A stretch of 64,000 bases of DNA from positions 1 through 64,000 of the forward strand of contig JAFQXE010000044.1 in the NCBI GenBank assembly GCA_017407125.1, written 5' to 3'. Source of the DNA: Thermoguttaceae bacterium (GTDB lineage: Bacteria; Planctomycetota; Planctomycetia; Pirellulales; Thermoguttaceae). The first letter of the stretch is position 1. Each line of letters begins with the position of its first letter. The position numbers and the translations under genes are program-made. The notes beneath the pieces were generated by a model that ran no database searches, was not told the DNA's origin, and saw only the letters and a program-made list of their open reading frames with translations. This document shows positions 53,380-61,307 of the stretch, in pieces.

Positions 53380-55482
53380 ATGTCCGAAACCCGAACAGGA
53401 ACAACCGAGTTATCTTCACGCAAACGACGCGCTACGGCGGAATCCATGGCGCAGTCGCAGAAAAATATATCCGTCAGCGAATTCTTTATGAAAAACCGCC
53501 ATTTGCTGGGGTTTGACAACCCGCGCAAGGCTCTTTTAACGACCGTGAAAGAGGCGGTTGACAACTCGCTCGACGCCTGCGAGGAAGCGGGAATTCTGCC
53601 GGAAATCTGGGTCGGAATCGATCAGACCGGCGAGAACCGTTATCGGGTCTACATTCAGGACAACGGGCCGGGAATCGTGAAAAAACAGATCCCGCCCATT
53701 TTCGGGAAACTGCTCTACGGGTCAAAGTTTCATAAACTGAAAATGACCCGCGGTCAGCAGGGGATCGGCATTTCCGCCGCCGGCATGTACGGCGCGCTGA
53801 CAACCGGCAAACCGGTGCTGGTTATGTCACAAATCAGCAAACGCAACGCGTTCTACTGCGAGCTGAAAATCAACACGAAAACCAACGAGCCGGAAATTCT
53901 CAACAATCGCGGAGAAGGCGTCGTCATTCCCGCCGCTCAGGCAGAGCGCGAAGAATGTATGAAGGTCAACAACATTCAATGGGAAGACGTCCCCCACGGA
54001 ACGAGAATCACCATTGAACTGGAAGCGACGTTCTTCCGCGGCCGCGGCTCGGTTGACGAATACATCGAGGAAACCGCTATCGCCAACCCGCACGCGACAA
54101 TTCATTACAAAAGCCCGTTGGACGATAATTATACAACCATCGCGCGGTCGACAGACCAGCTCCCGCCCGAGGCGAAAGAGATCAAGCCGCACCCGTATGG
54201 GGTGGAGCTGGGCTTGCTGGCGACGATGCTCAAAGACTCCAAAGAGCCGACCATGTCGTCGTTTTTGACAAAGAGCTTTTCCAAGGTCAGCCCGGTCAAG
54301 GCGCAGGAAATCTGCGGAAAAGTGGGACTGTCGACGTCCATGAAGCCCGGCAAGGTGGAGCACGACCAGGTCGACAAACTGTACAAAACAATTCAGGCGA
54401 CCAAACTGCCCAACCCGTCAACGGAATGCCTGTCGCCCATTGGGGAAGAGCTGCTCATTAAAGGCATGCACACCGTTATGCCGGGCGAATTCTACACCGC
54501 AGCAACGCGGCCGCCAGCCGTCTATCGCGGCAACCCGTTTCAGCTGGAAGTCGGTCTGGTTTACGGTTCGACGACGGCAACGCAGCAGGTCAGCAAAGAT
54601 TTACTGTTGGAACTGCTGGACGAAACCGATACGCGAACGCTGCGTCAGTTTCTCATGATGACTTTCTACGGTTTGGGCGCAGACGGCGCGGACAAGATTC
54701 TCGCCAAGGCGAAAATCGGAACGCGAAAGTCGCCCAAGGGACTGTCGGAACGGGAAATCAACCAGCTCTTTGACGCCATGCACAACCTCAACCTGTCGGA
54801 AGGACAGACGATGAACGTCATGCGGTACGCCAACCGCGTCCCGTTACAGTTCCAGGAAGGGGCTTGCGCGATTACACAAACGATTAAATCCATGAACTGG
54901 CGCTCCTACGGGCTTAGCCAGTCCCGCGGCGCGCTGCCCTCCGGCCCGGTAAGCATCATGGTTCATCTTGCCAGCGTTTGGGTTCCCTTTACGTCGGAAT
55001 CGAAAGAGGCGATTGCCCTCTATCCGGAAATTCAAAAGGAACTCCGATTGGCGTTACAGACCGTCGGGCGCAAGCTGGGCATGTACCTGCGCCGACGAAT
55101 GAAAGTCAAACAGGAAGCCGACCGACGCCAGCAGTTCATCCGCTATCTGGGCGAAATCGCGACGGCAACCAGCGCCATTTCCGGCGTCAATAAAGACGAG
55201 CTTCACAAAAAGCTCATCGAACTGGCGAAAAGCAAGACCTCCATGGCGGACGTCGAACTGGACGAAAACGGCAGACCGATCGAACAGCCGCAGCAGTCCC
55301 CAACCGAAATGGACTTGGGCGACAACGTTCTGATTGTCGAACAGGACGCCATGCAGTTTATTCACAGAGCGTCCAACGGAACAGGTCAGCAGAAGTTTGA
55401 CTTTGACGATTCGGATGAGGAATCGGAGTCGGATGCGGACGACGGCGCGGATGAGCAAGAGAGTCAAGACCAGCAAGAGTGA
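53380..55482 (+). CDS. top6B: DNA topoisomerase VI subunit B
   Basis: 700 residues, a type IIB topoisomerase ATPase subunit. The GHKL Bergerat fold is plain: N-box TVKEAVDNSLDAC (E58, N62, D66), G1 box QDNGPGI (93-98) and G2 box GQQGIGISAAGMYG (125-138). An H2TH-like region (about 290-340) and a transducer domain with 'YANRVPLQFQEGACAITQTI' and 'SWR-type' helices follow. The C-terminal 60 residues are acidic. Subunit B dimerises on ATP and drives strand passage by the Spo11-like subunit A. No subunit A gene is in the window. Common in Archaea, patchy in Bacteria. No SD. It is followed after 6 bp by queF. Confidence 0.95.
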   Translation: MSETRTGTTELSSRKRRATAESMAQSQKNISVSEFFMKNRHLLGFDNPRKALLTTVKEAVDNSLDACEEAGILPEIWVGIDQTGENRYRVYIQDNGPGIVKKQIPPIFGKLLYGSKFHKLKMTRGQQGIGISAAGMYGALTTGKPVLVMSQISKRNAFYCELKINTKTNEPEILNNRGEGVVIPAAQAEREECMKVNNIQWEDVPHGTRITIELEATFFRGRGSVDEYIEETAIANPHATIHYKSPLDDNYTTIARSTDQLPPEAKEIKPHPYGVELGLLATMLKDSKEPTMSSFLTKSFSKVSPVKAQEICGKVGLSTSMKPGKVEHDQVDKLYKTIQATKLPNPSTECLSPIGEELLIKGMHTVMPGEFYTAATRPPAVYRGNPFQLEVGLVYGSTTATQQVSKDLLLELLDETDTRTLRQFLMMTFYGLGADGADKILAKAKIGTRKSPKGLSEREINQLFDAMHNLNLSEGQTMNVMRYANRVPLQFQEGACAITQTIKSMNWRSYGLSQSRGALPSGPVSIMVHLASVWVPFTSESKEAIALYPEIQKELRLALQTVGRKLGMYLRRRMKVKQEADRRQQFIRYLGEIATATSAISGVNKDELHKKLIELAKSKTSMADVELDENGRPIEQPQQSPTEMDLGDNVLIVEQDAMQFIHRASNGTGQQKFDFDDSDEESESDADDGADEQESQDQQE

Positions 55483-55488
55483 TTTCAA

Positions 55489-55992
55489 ATGAGCAGAACG
55501 AAAAAAGAGACGGCAGGACTGACGAAGCTGGGGAATCATAATACAAAGTACGATTATGACTACAATCCAGACGTTTTGGAATGTTTTGTAAACAAACATC
55601 CCGACAACGACTATATTGTAACGTTAGACGCCTACGAGTTCACGTCGCTGTGTCCGATTACCGGTCAGCCGGACCTGGCGAAGGTCGTCATCAGCTATAT
55701 TCCCAACGTACAGATGGTCGAAAGCAAGTCGTTAAAACTGTACCTGTTCAGCTTTAGAAATCACGGCGATTTTCACGAAGACTGCATGAACGTCATTATG
55801 AAGGATTTAATCAAATTGATGAATCCGAAATACATCGAAGTCAGAGGCATTTTCGCGCCCCGAGGGGGCATTTCCATCTTTCCGTTTGTCAATTGGGCTA
55901 ATCCGGATTTTGGCTATCAGGAACTTTGTTACCAAAGAAAGCTGGACGTTCTGAAATCCGCTTCAGACAGAACAATCCGGTTTGATATGTAA
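55489..55992 (+). CDS. queF: NADPH-dependent 7-cyano-7-deazaguanine reductase (preQ0 reductase)
   Basis: 167 residues, the short unimodular QueF. Thioimide-forming C55 in SLCPITGQPD, D62 and E78 in VESKSLKLYL fit the B. subtilis pattern exactly. It reduces preQ0 to preQ1 in queuosine synthesis. It starts 6 bp after the topo VI B stop, 15 bp before queC, so the cluster is likely one transcript that includes the topoisomerase gene. No SD in the short gap. The N-terminal 25 residues are more basic than usual. Confidence 0.95.
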   Translation: MSRTKKETAGLTKLGNHNTKYDYDYNPDVLECFVNKHPDNDYIVTLDAYEFTSLCPITGQPDLAKVVISYIPNVQMVESKSLKLYLFSFRNHGDFHEDCMNVIMKDLIKLMNPKYIEVRGIFAPRGGISIFPFVNWANPDFGYQELCYQRKLDVLKSASDRTIRFDM

Positions 55993-56007
55993 GGGAGGGG
56001 AACGGGA

Positions 56008-56703
56008 ATGAAAGCTCTTGTATTAAGTAGCGGCGGCCTGGACTCGACAACCTGTTTAGGCATCGCCGTAGAAAAATACGGGAAAGAAAACGTTGTAACA
56101 GCGTCCCTGTTTTACGGTCAGAAACATTTTAAGGAACTGGAATGCGCCAATAAAGTCGCCCGGTATTACGGCGTTCCGCATTATGAACTAAACATCAGCA
56201 GTATTTTTGAGTTTAGCAACTGTTCCCTGCTGGAACATTCGACAGAAAAAATCGTTCACGAAAGCTACGCTCAGCAGATTCAGGAAATCGGCAGCGAAAG
56301 AATTAACACGTACGTCCCGTTCCGAAACGGGCTGCTGCTGTCAATTGCGGCGGCGTACGCGGACGGTCTGTTTCCCAAAGAACAGATTGCGATTTTCTTT
56401 GGCGGGCACGCGGACGACGCCGTCGGCAACGTCTATGCGGACTGTACGCAGGATTTTGTCAGCGCCATGAACTCGGCAATCAATATCGGCACGTATAAAA
56501 AGATTTTTATTGAAAGCCCGTTGATCAACATGCATAAAGCGCAGGTTGTAAAACGAGGGCTGGAACTGCACGTTCCCTACGAGCTGACGTGGAGCTGTTA
56601 CGAAGGCGGAGAAAAGCAATGCGGCGAATGCGGTACGTGCATTGACCGTCGAAAAGCGTTCGAGGCGAACGGCGTTGTAGATCCCGTTGGCTACGAGAAA
56701 TAG
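56008..56703 (+). CDS. queC: 7-cyano-7-deazaguanine synthase
   Basis: 231 residues. The PP-loop SSGGLDST (7-14) binds ATP. Four Cys, C197, C205, C208 and C211 (CxnCxxCxxC), bind zinc. 'YVPFRNGLLLSIAAAYA' and 'GGHADDAVGNVYADC' are typical. It converts CDG plus ammonia to preQ0. A purine-rich GGGAGGGGAACGGG leader provides the SD. Second gene of the que cluster; a heptad inverted pair separates it from queD. Confidence 0.96.
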   Translation: MKALVLSSGGLDSTTCLGIAVEKYGKENVVTASLFYGQKHFKELECANKVARYYGVPHYELNISSIFEFSNCSLLEHSTEKIVHESYAQQIQEIGSERINTYVPFRNGLLLSIAAAYADGLFPKEQIAIFFGGHADDAVGNVYADCTQDFVSAMNSAINIGTYKKIFIESPLINMHKAQVVKRGLELHVPYELTWSCYEGGEKQCGECGTCIDRRKAFEANGVVDPVGYEK

Positions 56704-56815
56704 CAAGCTGCTAGCTGCTAGCCTCTAGCTATTAGCTTGATAAACCTGATTCGTGCAAAATCGCAAGAAACAAGAATAACCAAGCTAGCGGCTAGCGGCT
56801 AGAAGCTAGAAGCTA
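56703..56815. repeat. AGCT-type inverted heptad pair between queC and queD
   Basis: 56703-56738 AGCTGCT/AGCCTCT-type units and 56783-56815 inverted GGCTAGC/AGCTAGA units, able to form a long hairpin inside the que cluster. Confidence 0.83.
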
Positions 56816-56833
56816 ATTTTACCAGAGAATATA

Positions 56834-57175
56834 ATGTACACGATAATTAAACAGTTTGATATTTCTGCCGCTCACAAGCTAAACCTGAATTATCCGAGCA
56901 ACTGCTCAACGCTGCATGGGCACAACTGGCGGATTAAAGTGTTTTGCCGATCGAAGGAATTGAACGAAAACGGAATGGTTATAGACTTCACCCAGATTAA
57001 AGAGCTGGTTCAGAACAAGTTAAACCATGCGTATCTGAACGATATTCTGGATTTCAATCCGACCGCAGAGAACATTGCAAAATGGATTGTGGACACCGTT
57101 CCGTTCTGCTATAAAGCCGTCGTTGAAGAGACGGACGGCAGCATTGCAATTTATGAAAAAGACGTACAAGATTAA
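56834..57175 (+). CDS. queD: 6-carboxy-5,6,7,8-tetrahydropterin synthase
   Basis: 113 residues. Zinc ligands H14, H28 and H30 (SAAHKL, LHGHNW) and catalytic C24 (SNCSTLHGH) are in place. It makes 6-carboxytetrahydropterin from dihydroneopterin triphosphate. Its 3' end overlaps queE by 23 bp, so the two are probably translationally coupled. A small member of the PTPS family. A GTP cyclohydrolase gene is not in the window. Confidence 0.95.
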   Translation: MYTIIKQFDISAAHKLNLNYPSNCSTLHGHNWRIKVFCRSKELNENGMVIDFTQIKELVQNKLNHAYLNDILDFNPTAENIAKWIVDTVPFCYKAVVEETDGSIAIYEKDVQD

Positions 57176-57737
57176 CGAAATCTTCTATTCCATTCAGGGA
57201 GAGGGGGCAAACGCCGGGCGTCCTGCCGTATTCGTCCGATTTTCCGGCTGCAACCGGCGCTGCCCGTTCTGTGACACTGACCACGAATCCGGCGTCGAAA
57301 TGACCGCCGAGCAGATTCGTCAAGCGGTTGAAAAGGCGAGCGCCGGTCTAAAGACAATGGTCGTTTTAACGGGCGGAGAACCGACGCTGCAATTATCTGA
57401 TGAGGAAAATCTGTTCCCCTATACCAGTTCCCGCCGGTTTATTGCCATTGAAACCAACGGAACGGGCGCCGTCCCGAGTTGGATTGATTGGGTTACCGTG
57501 TCGCCCAAAGAGGACGTCCCGCTGGATAAACTGCCCCGATTTAACGAAGTCAAACTCCTCTTTGACGAAACTCGTCTTGACTATATTCAGCTCTTTAACC
57601 GAGACGGGATTATTGCGTTTATTCAGCCCATCGACCGCAGCGGGGAATACAATTTCGACGAGGCGATCGCCTTCGTCAAACAGAACCCTCGCTTCCGTCT
57701 TTCCGTTCAGATTCATAAACTGATAGGGATGCCGTAG
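57153..57737 (+). CDS. queE: 7-carboxy-7-deazaguanine synthase (radical SAM)
   Basis: 194 residues from ATG 57153; the frame is open upstream, but the family starts as MKKTYKINEIFYSIQGEG. The radical-SAM triad C33, C37 and C40 is in GCNRRCPFCDTD, of the CxxxCxxC type. 'LTGGEPTLQ' follows. It makes CDG from 6-carboxytetrahydropterin. The start lies inside the end of queD (23-bp overlap). Last gene of the queFCDE cluster. Confidence 0.95.
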   Translation: MKKTYKINEIFYSIQGEGANAGRPAVFVRFSGCNRRCPFCDTDHESGVEMTAEQIRQAVEKASAGLKTMVVLTGGEPTLQLSDEENLFPYTSSRRFIAIETNGTGAVPSWIDWVTVSPKEDVPLDKLPRFNEVKLLFDETRLDYIQLFNRDGIIAFIQPIDRSGEYNFDEAIAFVKQNPRFRLSVQIHKLIGMP

Positions 57738-57741
57738 CGCA

Positions 57742-58010
57742 AAGAATGAAAGGCGGTAATGAAGTGACCAACGGGAGCGGAATTACGCAGTTCGCCGAAG
57801 GCGAACCGAAACTTCGGAAGCGTACATACCAAACGACGAAGCCGAAAATCTTACTGGATCGCGGATAAAATCCGCCGAAGATATTTAAGCCGCAAAGAAC
57901 GCAAAGAACGCAAAGAATGAATTGGCGTAACGCTTGCGGCGGAAGCCTCCAAAAATCTATAGAACGTGGAATGCCCCTCCGCCCCGTTGGTTCGCGGGCG
58001 TATCGCCCGC
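57742..58010. repeat. Dispersed repeats between queE and the Sel1 genes
   Basis: 57742-57808 is the direct GGCGGTAATGAAG repeat (about 65 bp, almost the same as 51119-51185). 57891-57919 is a GAACGCAAA nonamer array. 57989-58010 is REP-like hairpin d, GGTTC plus stem GCGGGCG/CGCCCGC. Confidence 0.8.
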
Positions 58011-58058
58011 AAAAGAAAAATTTCGGTCTTTCAATTCGTGAAAATATTTTCACCTCGC

Positions 58059-58086
58059 TTGAATTTCTCAGGAATTCTATTATACT
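58059..58086 (+). promoter_or_regulatory. Promoter of the first Sel1 gene
   Basis: TTGAAT (58059-58064), a 16-bp spacer, TATACT (58081-58086). The same arrangement precedes the paralogue, which supports it. Confidence 0.6.
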
Positions 58087-58140
58087 TTTCAATAGACATA
58101 GAAAAAATCTCTCCCTTGCCCTAATATCATAGGAGTTCCA

Positions 58141-58845
58141 ATGAACATGACACGTTTTTCCAAAATCTTCGCTCTAACGATTACGTTGCTCTTTGTTGTC
58201 GTTTTAACGTCGTGCTCTCCAAATGCTGATAAGAAAGACGAGACTGTCCAAAAAGCAGAATCGCTTTTTGAACAAGGTTGTAACTATCATGACGGCATTG
58301 GCGTTCCTGTTAATAAGCTGAAAGCTATAGATTGTTGGCAAAAAGCGGCTGAATTGGGACTTGCAGAGGCTCAATACAATCTGGCTATTTGCTATGAAAA
58401 AGGCAAAGGCGTTGACAAAGACATCGCAGAAGCAGTAAGATGGTATCGTAAAGCGGCAGAACAAGGAAATGCTGAAGCTCAATACTGCCTGGGTGATTGC
58501 TATTATGAAGGCGAAGGTGTTGAAAAAGATTTGGAAGAGGCTGTAAAATGGTATCGTAAGGCGGCGGAACAAGGAAATGCTGATGCTCAATGCGATCTTG
58601 CTATTTGTTATTATCACGGTATCGGTGTTATGTATGATAAATCAGAAGCTGTAAAATTGTGGCAAAAAGCAGCGGAACAAGGGCTTCCGATGGCACAATT
58701 TACACTTGGTATAAGATATTATAGTGGCGATGGAATTTCTAAAGATAAATCAGAAGCGATAAAATGGTTCCGCAAGGCGGCGGAGCAAGGAGACGAAGAC
58801 GCTATTGAAGTTCTTAAAGAACTTGGCGAATGGAACGAAGATTGA
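58141..58845 (+). CDS. Sel1-repeat lipoprotein (shorter paralogue)
   Basis: 234 residues. A lipoprotein signal with lipobox LTSC (C25) is followed by about five Sel1-like repeats of 36 residues (pattern AEAQYNLAICYEKGKGV-KD--EAVKWYRKAAEQG). Sel1 repeats form a superhelix for protein binding. It is probably anchored in the membrane facing the periplasm. SD AGGAGT precedes the ATG. The upstream 110 bp, promoter and N-terminus are duplicated in front of the next gene, so the two arose by tandem duplication. No enzymatic motif. Confidence 0.9.
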   Translation: MNMTRFSKIFALTITLLFVVVLTSCSPNADKKDETVQKAESLFEQGCNYHDGIGVPVNKLKAIDCWQKAAELGLAEAQYNLAICYEKGKGVDKDIAEAVRWYRKAAEQGNAEAQYCLGDCYYEGEGVEKDLEEAVKWYRKAAEQGNADAQCDLAICYYHGIGVMYDKSEAVKLWQKAAEQGLPMAQFTLGIRYYSGDGISKDKSEAIKWFRKAAEQGDEDAIEVLKELGEWNED

Positions 58846-58861
58846 CGCAAAGTGTAATTCT

Positions 58862-58957
58862 GTTCGCTAACGCTCGCACCCACGGGTTTACACCTGCGGC
58901 TCGCCAAAGCGTAACTCTCGATGTTCGCTCCGTTACCGCCTTCCATTACTTTGCGAA
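58862..58957. repeat. Dispersed GCGTAACT...TTACCGCC repeat between the Sel1 genes
   Basis: It contains CCCACGGGTTTACACC, GGCTCGCCAAAGCGTAACT and CCGTTACCGCCTTCCATT, the same blocks as in 34960-35045 and 60395-60500. Confidence 0.75.
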
Positions 58958-58984
58958 CTTTGCGTGAAAATATTTTCACCCCAC

Positions 58985-59012
58985 TTGCATTTCGAAGGAA
59001 TTCTATTATACT
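58985..59012 (+). promoter_or_regulatory. Promoter of the second Sel1 gene
   Basis: TTGCAT (58985-58990), a 16-bp spacer, TATACT (59007-59012), at the same position as in the paralogue. Confidence 0.6.
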
Positions 59013-59065
59013 TTTCAATAGACATAGAAAAATCTTTCCCATACCCCAATATCATAGGAGTTCCA

Positions 59066-60169
59066 ATGAACATGACATTAACGTCTATAATCTGCTTTAT
59101 AACGATAGCGTTGTTATCCGTTGTTGTTTTTACGTCATGTTCTTCAAAAAATGAAAAGAAAGACGAGACTGTCCAAAAAGCAGAATCGGCAAATGAGGAC
59201 GTTCCAGACGCTGAAACGATAAATGAATGGCGCCAAGCGGCTGAACAAGGAGACGCAAAAGCTCAATTCAATCTTGGCATTTACTATTCGAAAGGCGATG
59301 GTGTTGATAAGAATATGTCAGAAGCCGTAAAATGGTACCGCAAAGCGGCTGAGCAAGGATTTGCAGAGGCTCAATTCAATCTTGGCATTTGCTATTTTGT
59401 AGGCAACGGTGTTGAAAAGAATATGTCAGAAGCTGTGAAATGGTACCGTCAGGCGGCTGAGCAAGGAATTGCAAAAGCTCAATTCAATCTTGGTATTTAC
59501 TATTCGAAAGGCGATGGTGTTGATAAGAATATGTCAGAAGCCGTAAAATGGTACCGCAAGGCGGCGGAGCAAGGATTTGCAGAGGCTCAATATAGTCTTG
59601 GCGTTTGCTATTTTGAAGGTAACGGCGTTGATATAGATATGGTAGAAGCTGTAAAATGGTTCCGCAAAGCGGCGGAGCAAGAGTATGCAAGGGCTCAAAA
59701 TTTTCTGGGTGCATGCTATGGTAATGGCGATGGCGTTAACAAAGATTTGAATGAAGCGATAAAATGGATTCGCAAAGCTGCTGAACAAGGATACGCACCG
59801 GCGCAAGTCAATTTGGGATTGTGTTATTTCGACTGCAGGGGCGTTAATAAAGATATGACAGAAGCGGTTAAATGGTTCCGCAAAGCGGCAGAACAAGGGT
59901 ATGCTGAAGCGCAATACCATCTGGGTTGTATGTATTATAGTGGCGAGGGCGTTAAACAAGATAGAATGGAAGCTGTAACATGGATCCGTAAATCGGCAGA
60001 ACAAGGTTTTGCACCGGCGCAATACAATCTGGGCGCTTCCTATAATAACGGCGAAGGGGTTTCTGAAGACAAGAAAGAAGCGATAAAATGGTTCCGCAAG
60101 GCTGCGGAGCAAGGAGATGAAGACGCTATTGACGCTCTTATAGATATGGGCGAATGGAATGACGATTGA
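59066..60169 (+). CDS. Sel1-repeat lipoprotein (longer paralogue)
   Basis: 367 residues from ATG 59066, preceded by AGGAGT; the longer open frame reads through the promoter copy. The lipobox is FTSC (C25). Eight full Sel1 repeats plus a partial one follow. Repeats 1+2 are nearly identical in DNA to repeats 3+4, shifted by exactly 216 bp, a recent internal duplication. The lipoprotein signal and the KKDETVQKAES segment match the upstream paralogue. Probable periplasm-facing scaffold; partner unknown. Confidence 0.9.
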   Translation: MNMTLTSIICFITIALLSVVVFTSCSSKNEKKDETVQKAESANEDVPDAETINEWRQAAEQGDAKAQFNLGIYYSKGDGVDKNMSEAVKWYRKAAEQGFAEAQFNLGICYFVGNGVEKNMSEAVKWYRQAAEQGIAKAQFNLGIYYSKGDGVDKNMSEAVKWYRKAAEQGFAEAQYSLGVCYFEGNGVDIDMVEAVKWFRKAAEQEYARAQNFLGACYGNGDGVNKDLNEAIKWIRKAAEQGYAPAQVNLGLCYFDCRGVNKDMTEAVKWFRKAAEQGYAEAQYHLGCMYYSGEGVKQDRMEAVTWIRKSAEQGFAPAQYNLGASYNNGEGVSEDKKEAIKWFRKAAEQGDEDAIDALIDMGEWNDD

Positions 60170-60222
60170 CGAAAGCCATCAAAGAAAAAATGCCTTTTTG
60201 AATTCGCAGAATAGAAACAAAT

Positions 60223-60529
60223 TATGCGGCTGACACAGCCGCGATCCAGCGGGACGAAGGGGCTTTGGCTGCGAAAGAGATTTTTCTTGTATCGGCAAAG
60301 GCGCCCGAGACAGGCGCCATCCAGGGGGCGTTTTCGGCTTCGTCGTTTTGGTATGCACGCTTCGGGCGTTTTGTTCGCCGTTACGTTCGCTTCGCTCACA
60401 CCCACGGGTTCACACCCGTGGCTCGCCTAAGCGTAATTCCGTTCGCTACGTTATTATTCCGGGGGCTTACGCACCCCGGCTCGCCAACCGCCTTCCATTT
60501 CTTTGTGTTCTTTGTGTTCTATGTGGTTA
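60223..60529. repeat. Modular hairpin element, copy 2, plus reverse nonamer array
   Basis: Hairpins GCGGCT/AGCCGC (60224-60240) and GGCGCC/GGCGCC (about 60300-60318) come first. The TTCTTGTA, TTTTCGGCTTCGTCG and CGTTTTGTTCGC blocks, CCCACGGGTTCACACCCGTGG and GCGTAATTCCGTTCGC follow as in copy 1 (34736-35045). 60500-60529 is the reverse of the GAACACAAA array. A further GCGGCA/TGCCGC hairpin is at about 60543. Confidence 0.8.
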
Positions 60530-60738
60530 AAAGCTTTCTTCGGCGGCAGGGGACTGCCGCGATCCGGGCTTATCGCAGTTGGTCAGCGGGTCATTGGACA
60601 AGGCGGCGCCTAAGGGCGCCGCACTCCCCGACGCTAACGCGCCATCTCGCCGCCATCTCCTCCCTCCTCACTCCTAACTCCTAACTTCTTTCTAACATCG
60701 ACTTTCTAAAATAACGCCAAAAATTTCGTTCCTCCCAC

Positions 60739-60767
60739 TTGACCCGGACTTTTCTATCGGATACAAT
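60739..60767 (+). promoter_or_regulatory. Strong sigma-70-like promoter of the macro-domain operon
   Basis: TTGACC (60739-60744), 17-bp spacer, TACAAT (60762-60767). The expected transcription start is at about 60774, 2-3 nt before ATG 60777, so the mRNA should be leaderless or almost so; no SD is present. Confidence 0.65.
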
Positions 60768-60776
60768 AAGGGTATT

Positions 60777-61307
60777 ATGAAACAGATTCAAATCAATAAT
60801 ACTACTGTCGAGGCGGTTAAGGGCGATATTGTCAAGCAGGAAATTGACGCGATTGTCAACGCAGCCAATTCGCATTTAATGGGCGGCGGAGGCGTCGACG
60901 GCGCGATTCACGCTGCCGGCGGGCCGGAAATCATGGCGGATACAGACCGGCGCTATCCGGCGGGATGCCTGACGGGTTCCGCGGTGGCGTCGACGGCGGG
61001 ACGGCTGAAGGCGAAATGCGTTATTCACGCGGTCGCGCCCAGGTACTCGTCTAATCCCGTCTGCGCGGAACTGCTCTATAAGGCGTATTATAATTCGCTC
61101 ATCGTCGCGGTCAGGAACGATTGTACAAGCGTCGCGTTTCCGTCTTTGGGAACGGGAGCGTATCGCTATCCGCTGGACGAAGCCGCGCCGATCGCCCTGA
61201 AAGCCGTTCGAGACTTTCTCCAGAAACACGACTCGATTACCCTGATTCGTTTCGTCCTGTTTGACGATGCGACCCTTTCCGCTTTTGAAAAAGAACTGAC
61301 TCAATGA
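60777..61307 (+). CDS. Macro-domain protein (O-acetyl-ADP-ribose deacetylase-like)
   Basis: 176 residues, a single macro domain of the YmdB/MacroD type. 'VKGDIVKQEIDAIVNAANSHLMGGGGVDGAIHAAGG' contains the ADP-ribose-binding Asp and the catalytic loop GGGGVDGAI. 'PSLGTGAYRYPLDEAA' is the second binding loop. Members remove acetyl or ADP-ribose groups from ADP-ribosylated substrates or O-acetyl-ADP-ribose. The gene starts almost at its own transcription start and overlaps the next gene by ATGA, so it is translationally coupled to a transporter. Cytoplasmic. Confidence 0.94.
   Translation: MKQIQINNTTVEAVKGDIVKQEIDAIVNAANSHLMGGGGVDGAIHAAGGPEIMADTDRRYPAGCLTGSAVASTAGRLKAKCVIHAVAPRYSSNPVCAELLYKAYYNSLIVAVRNDCTSVAFPSLGTGAYRYPLDEAAPIALKAVRDFLQKHDSITLIRFVLFDDATLSAFEKELTQ

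Noticed and set aside
55483..55488. preQ1 riboswitch for queF
   Set aside because: Only 6 bp separate topo VI B and queF, so there is no room for an aptamer.
58964..59065. Upstream start of the second Sel1 protein
   Set aside because: It reads through the duplicated promoter; ATG 59066 has the SD and the lipoprotein leader shared with the paralogue.
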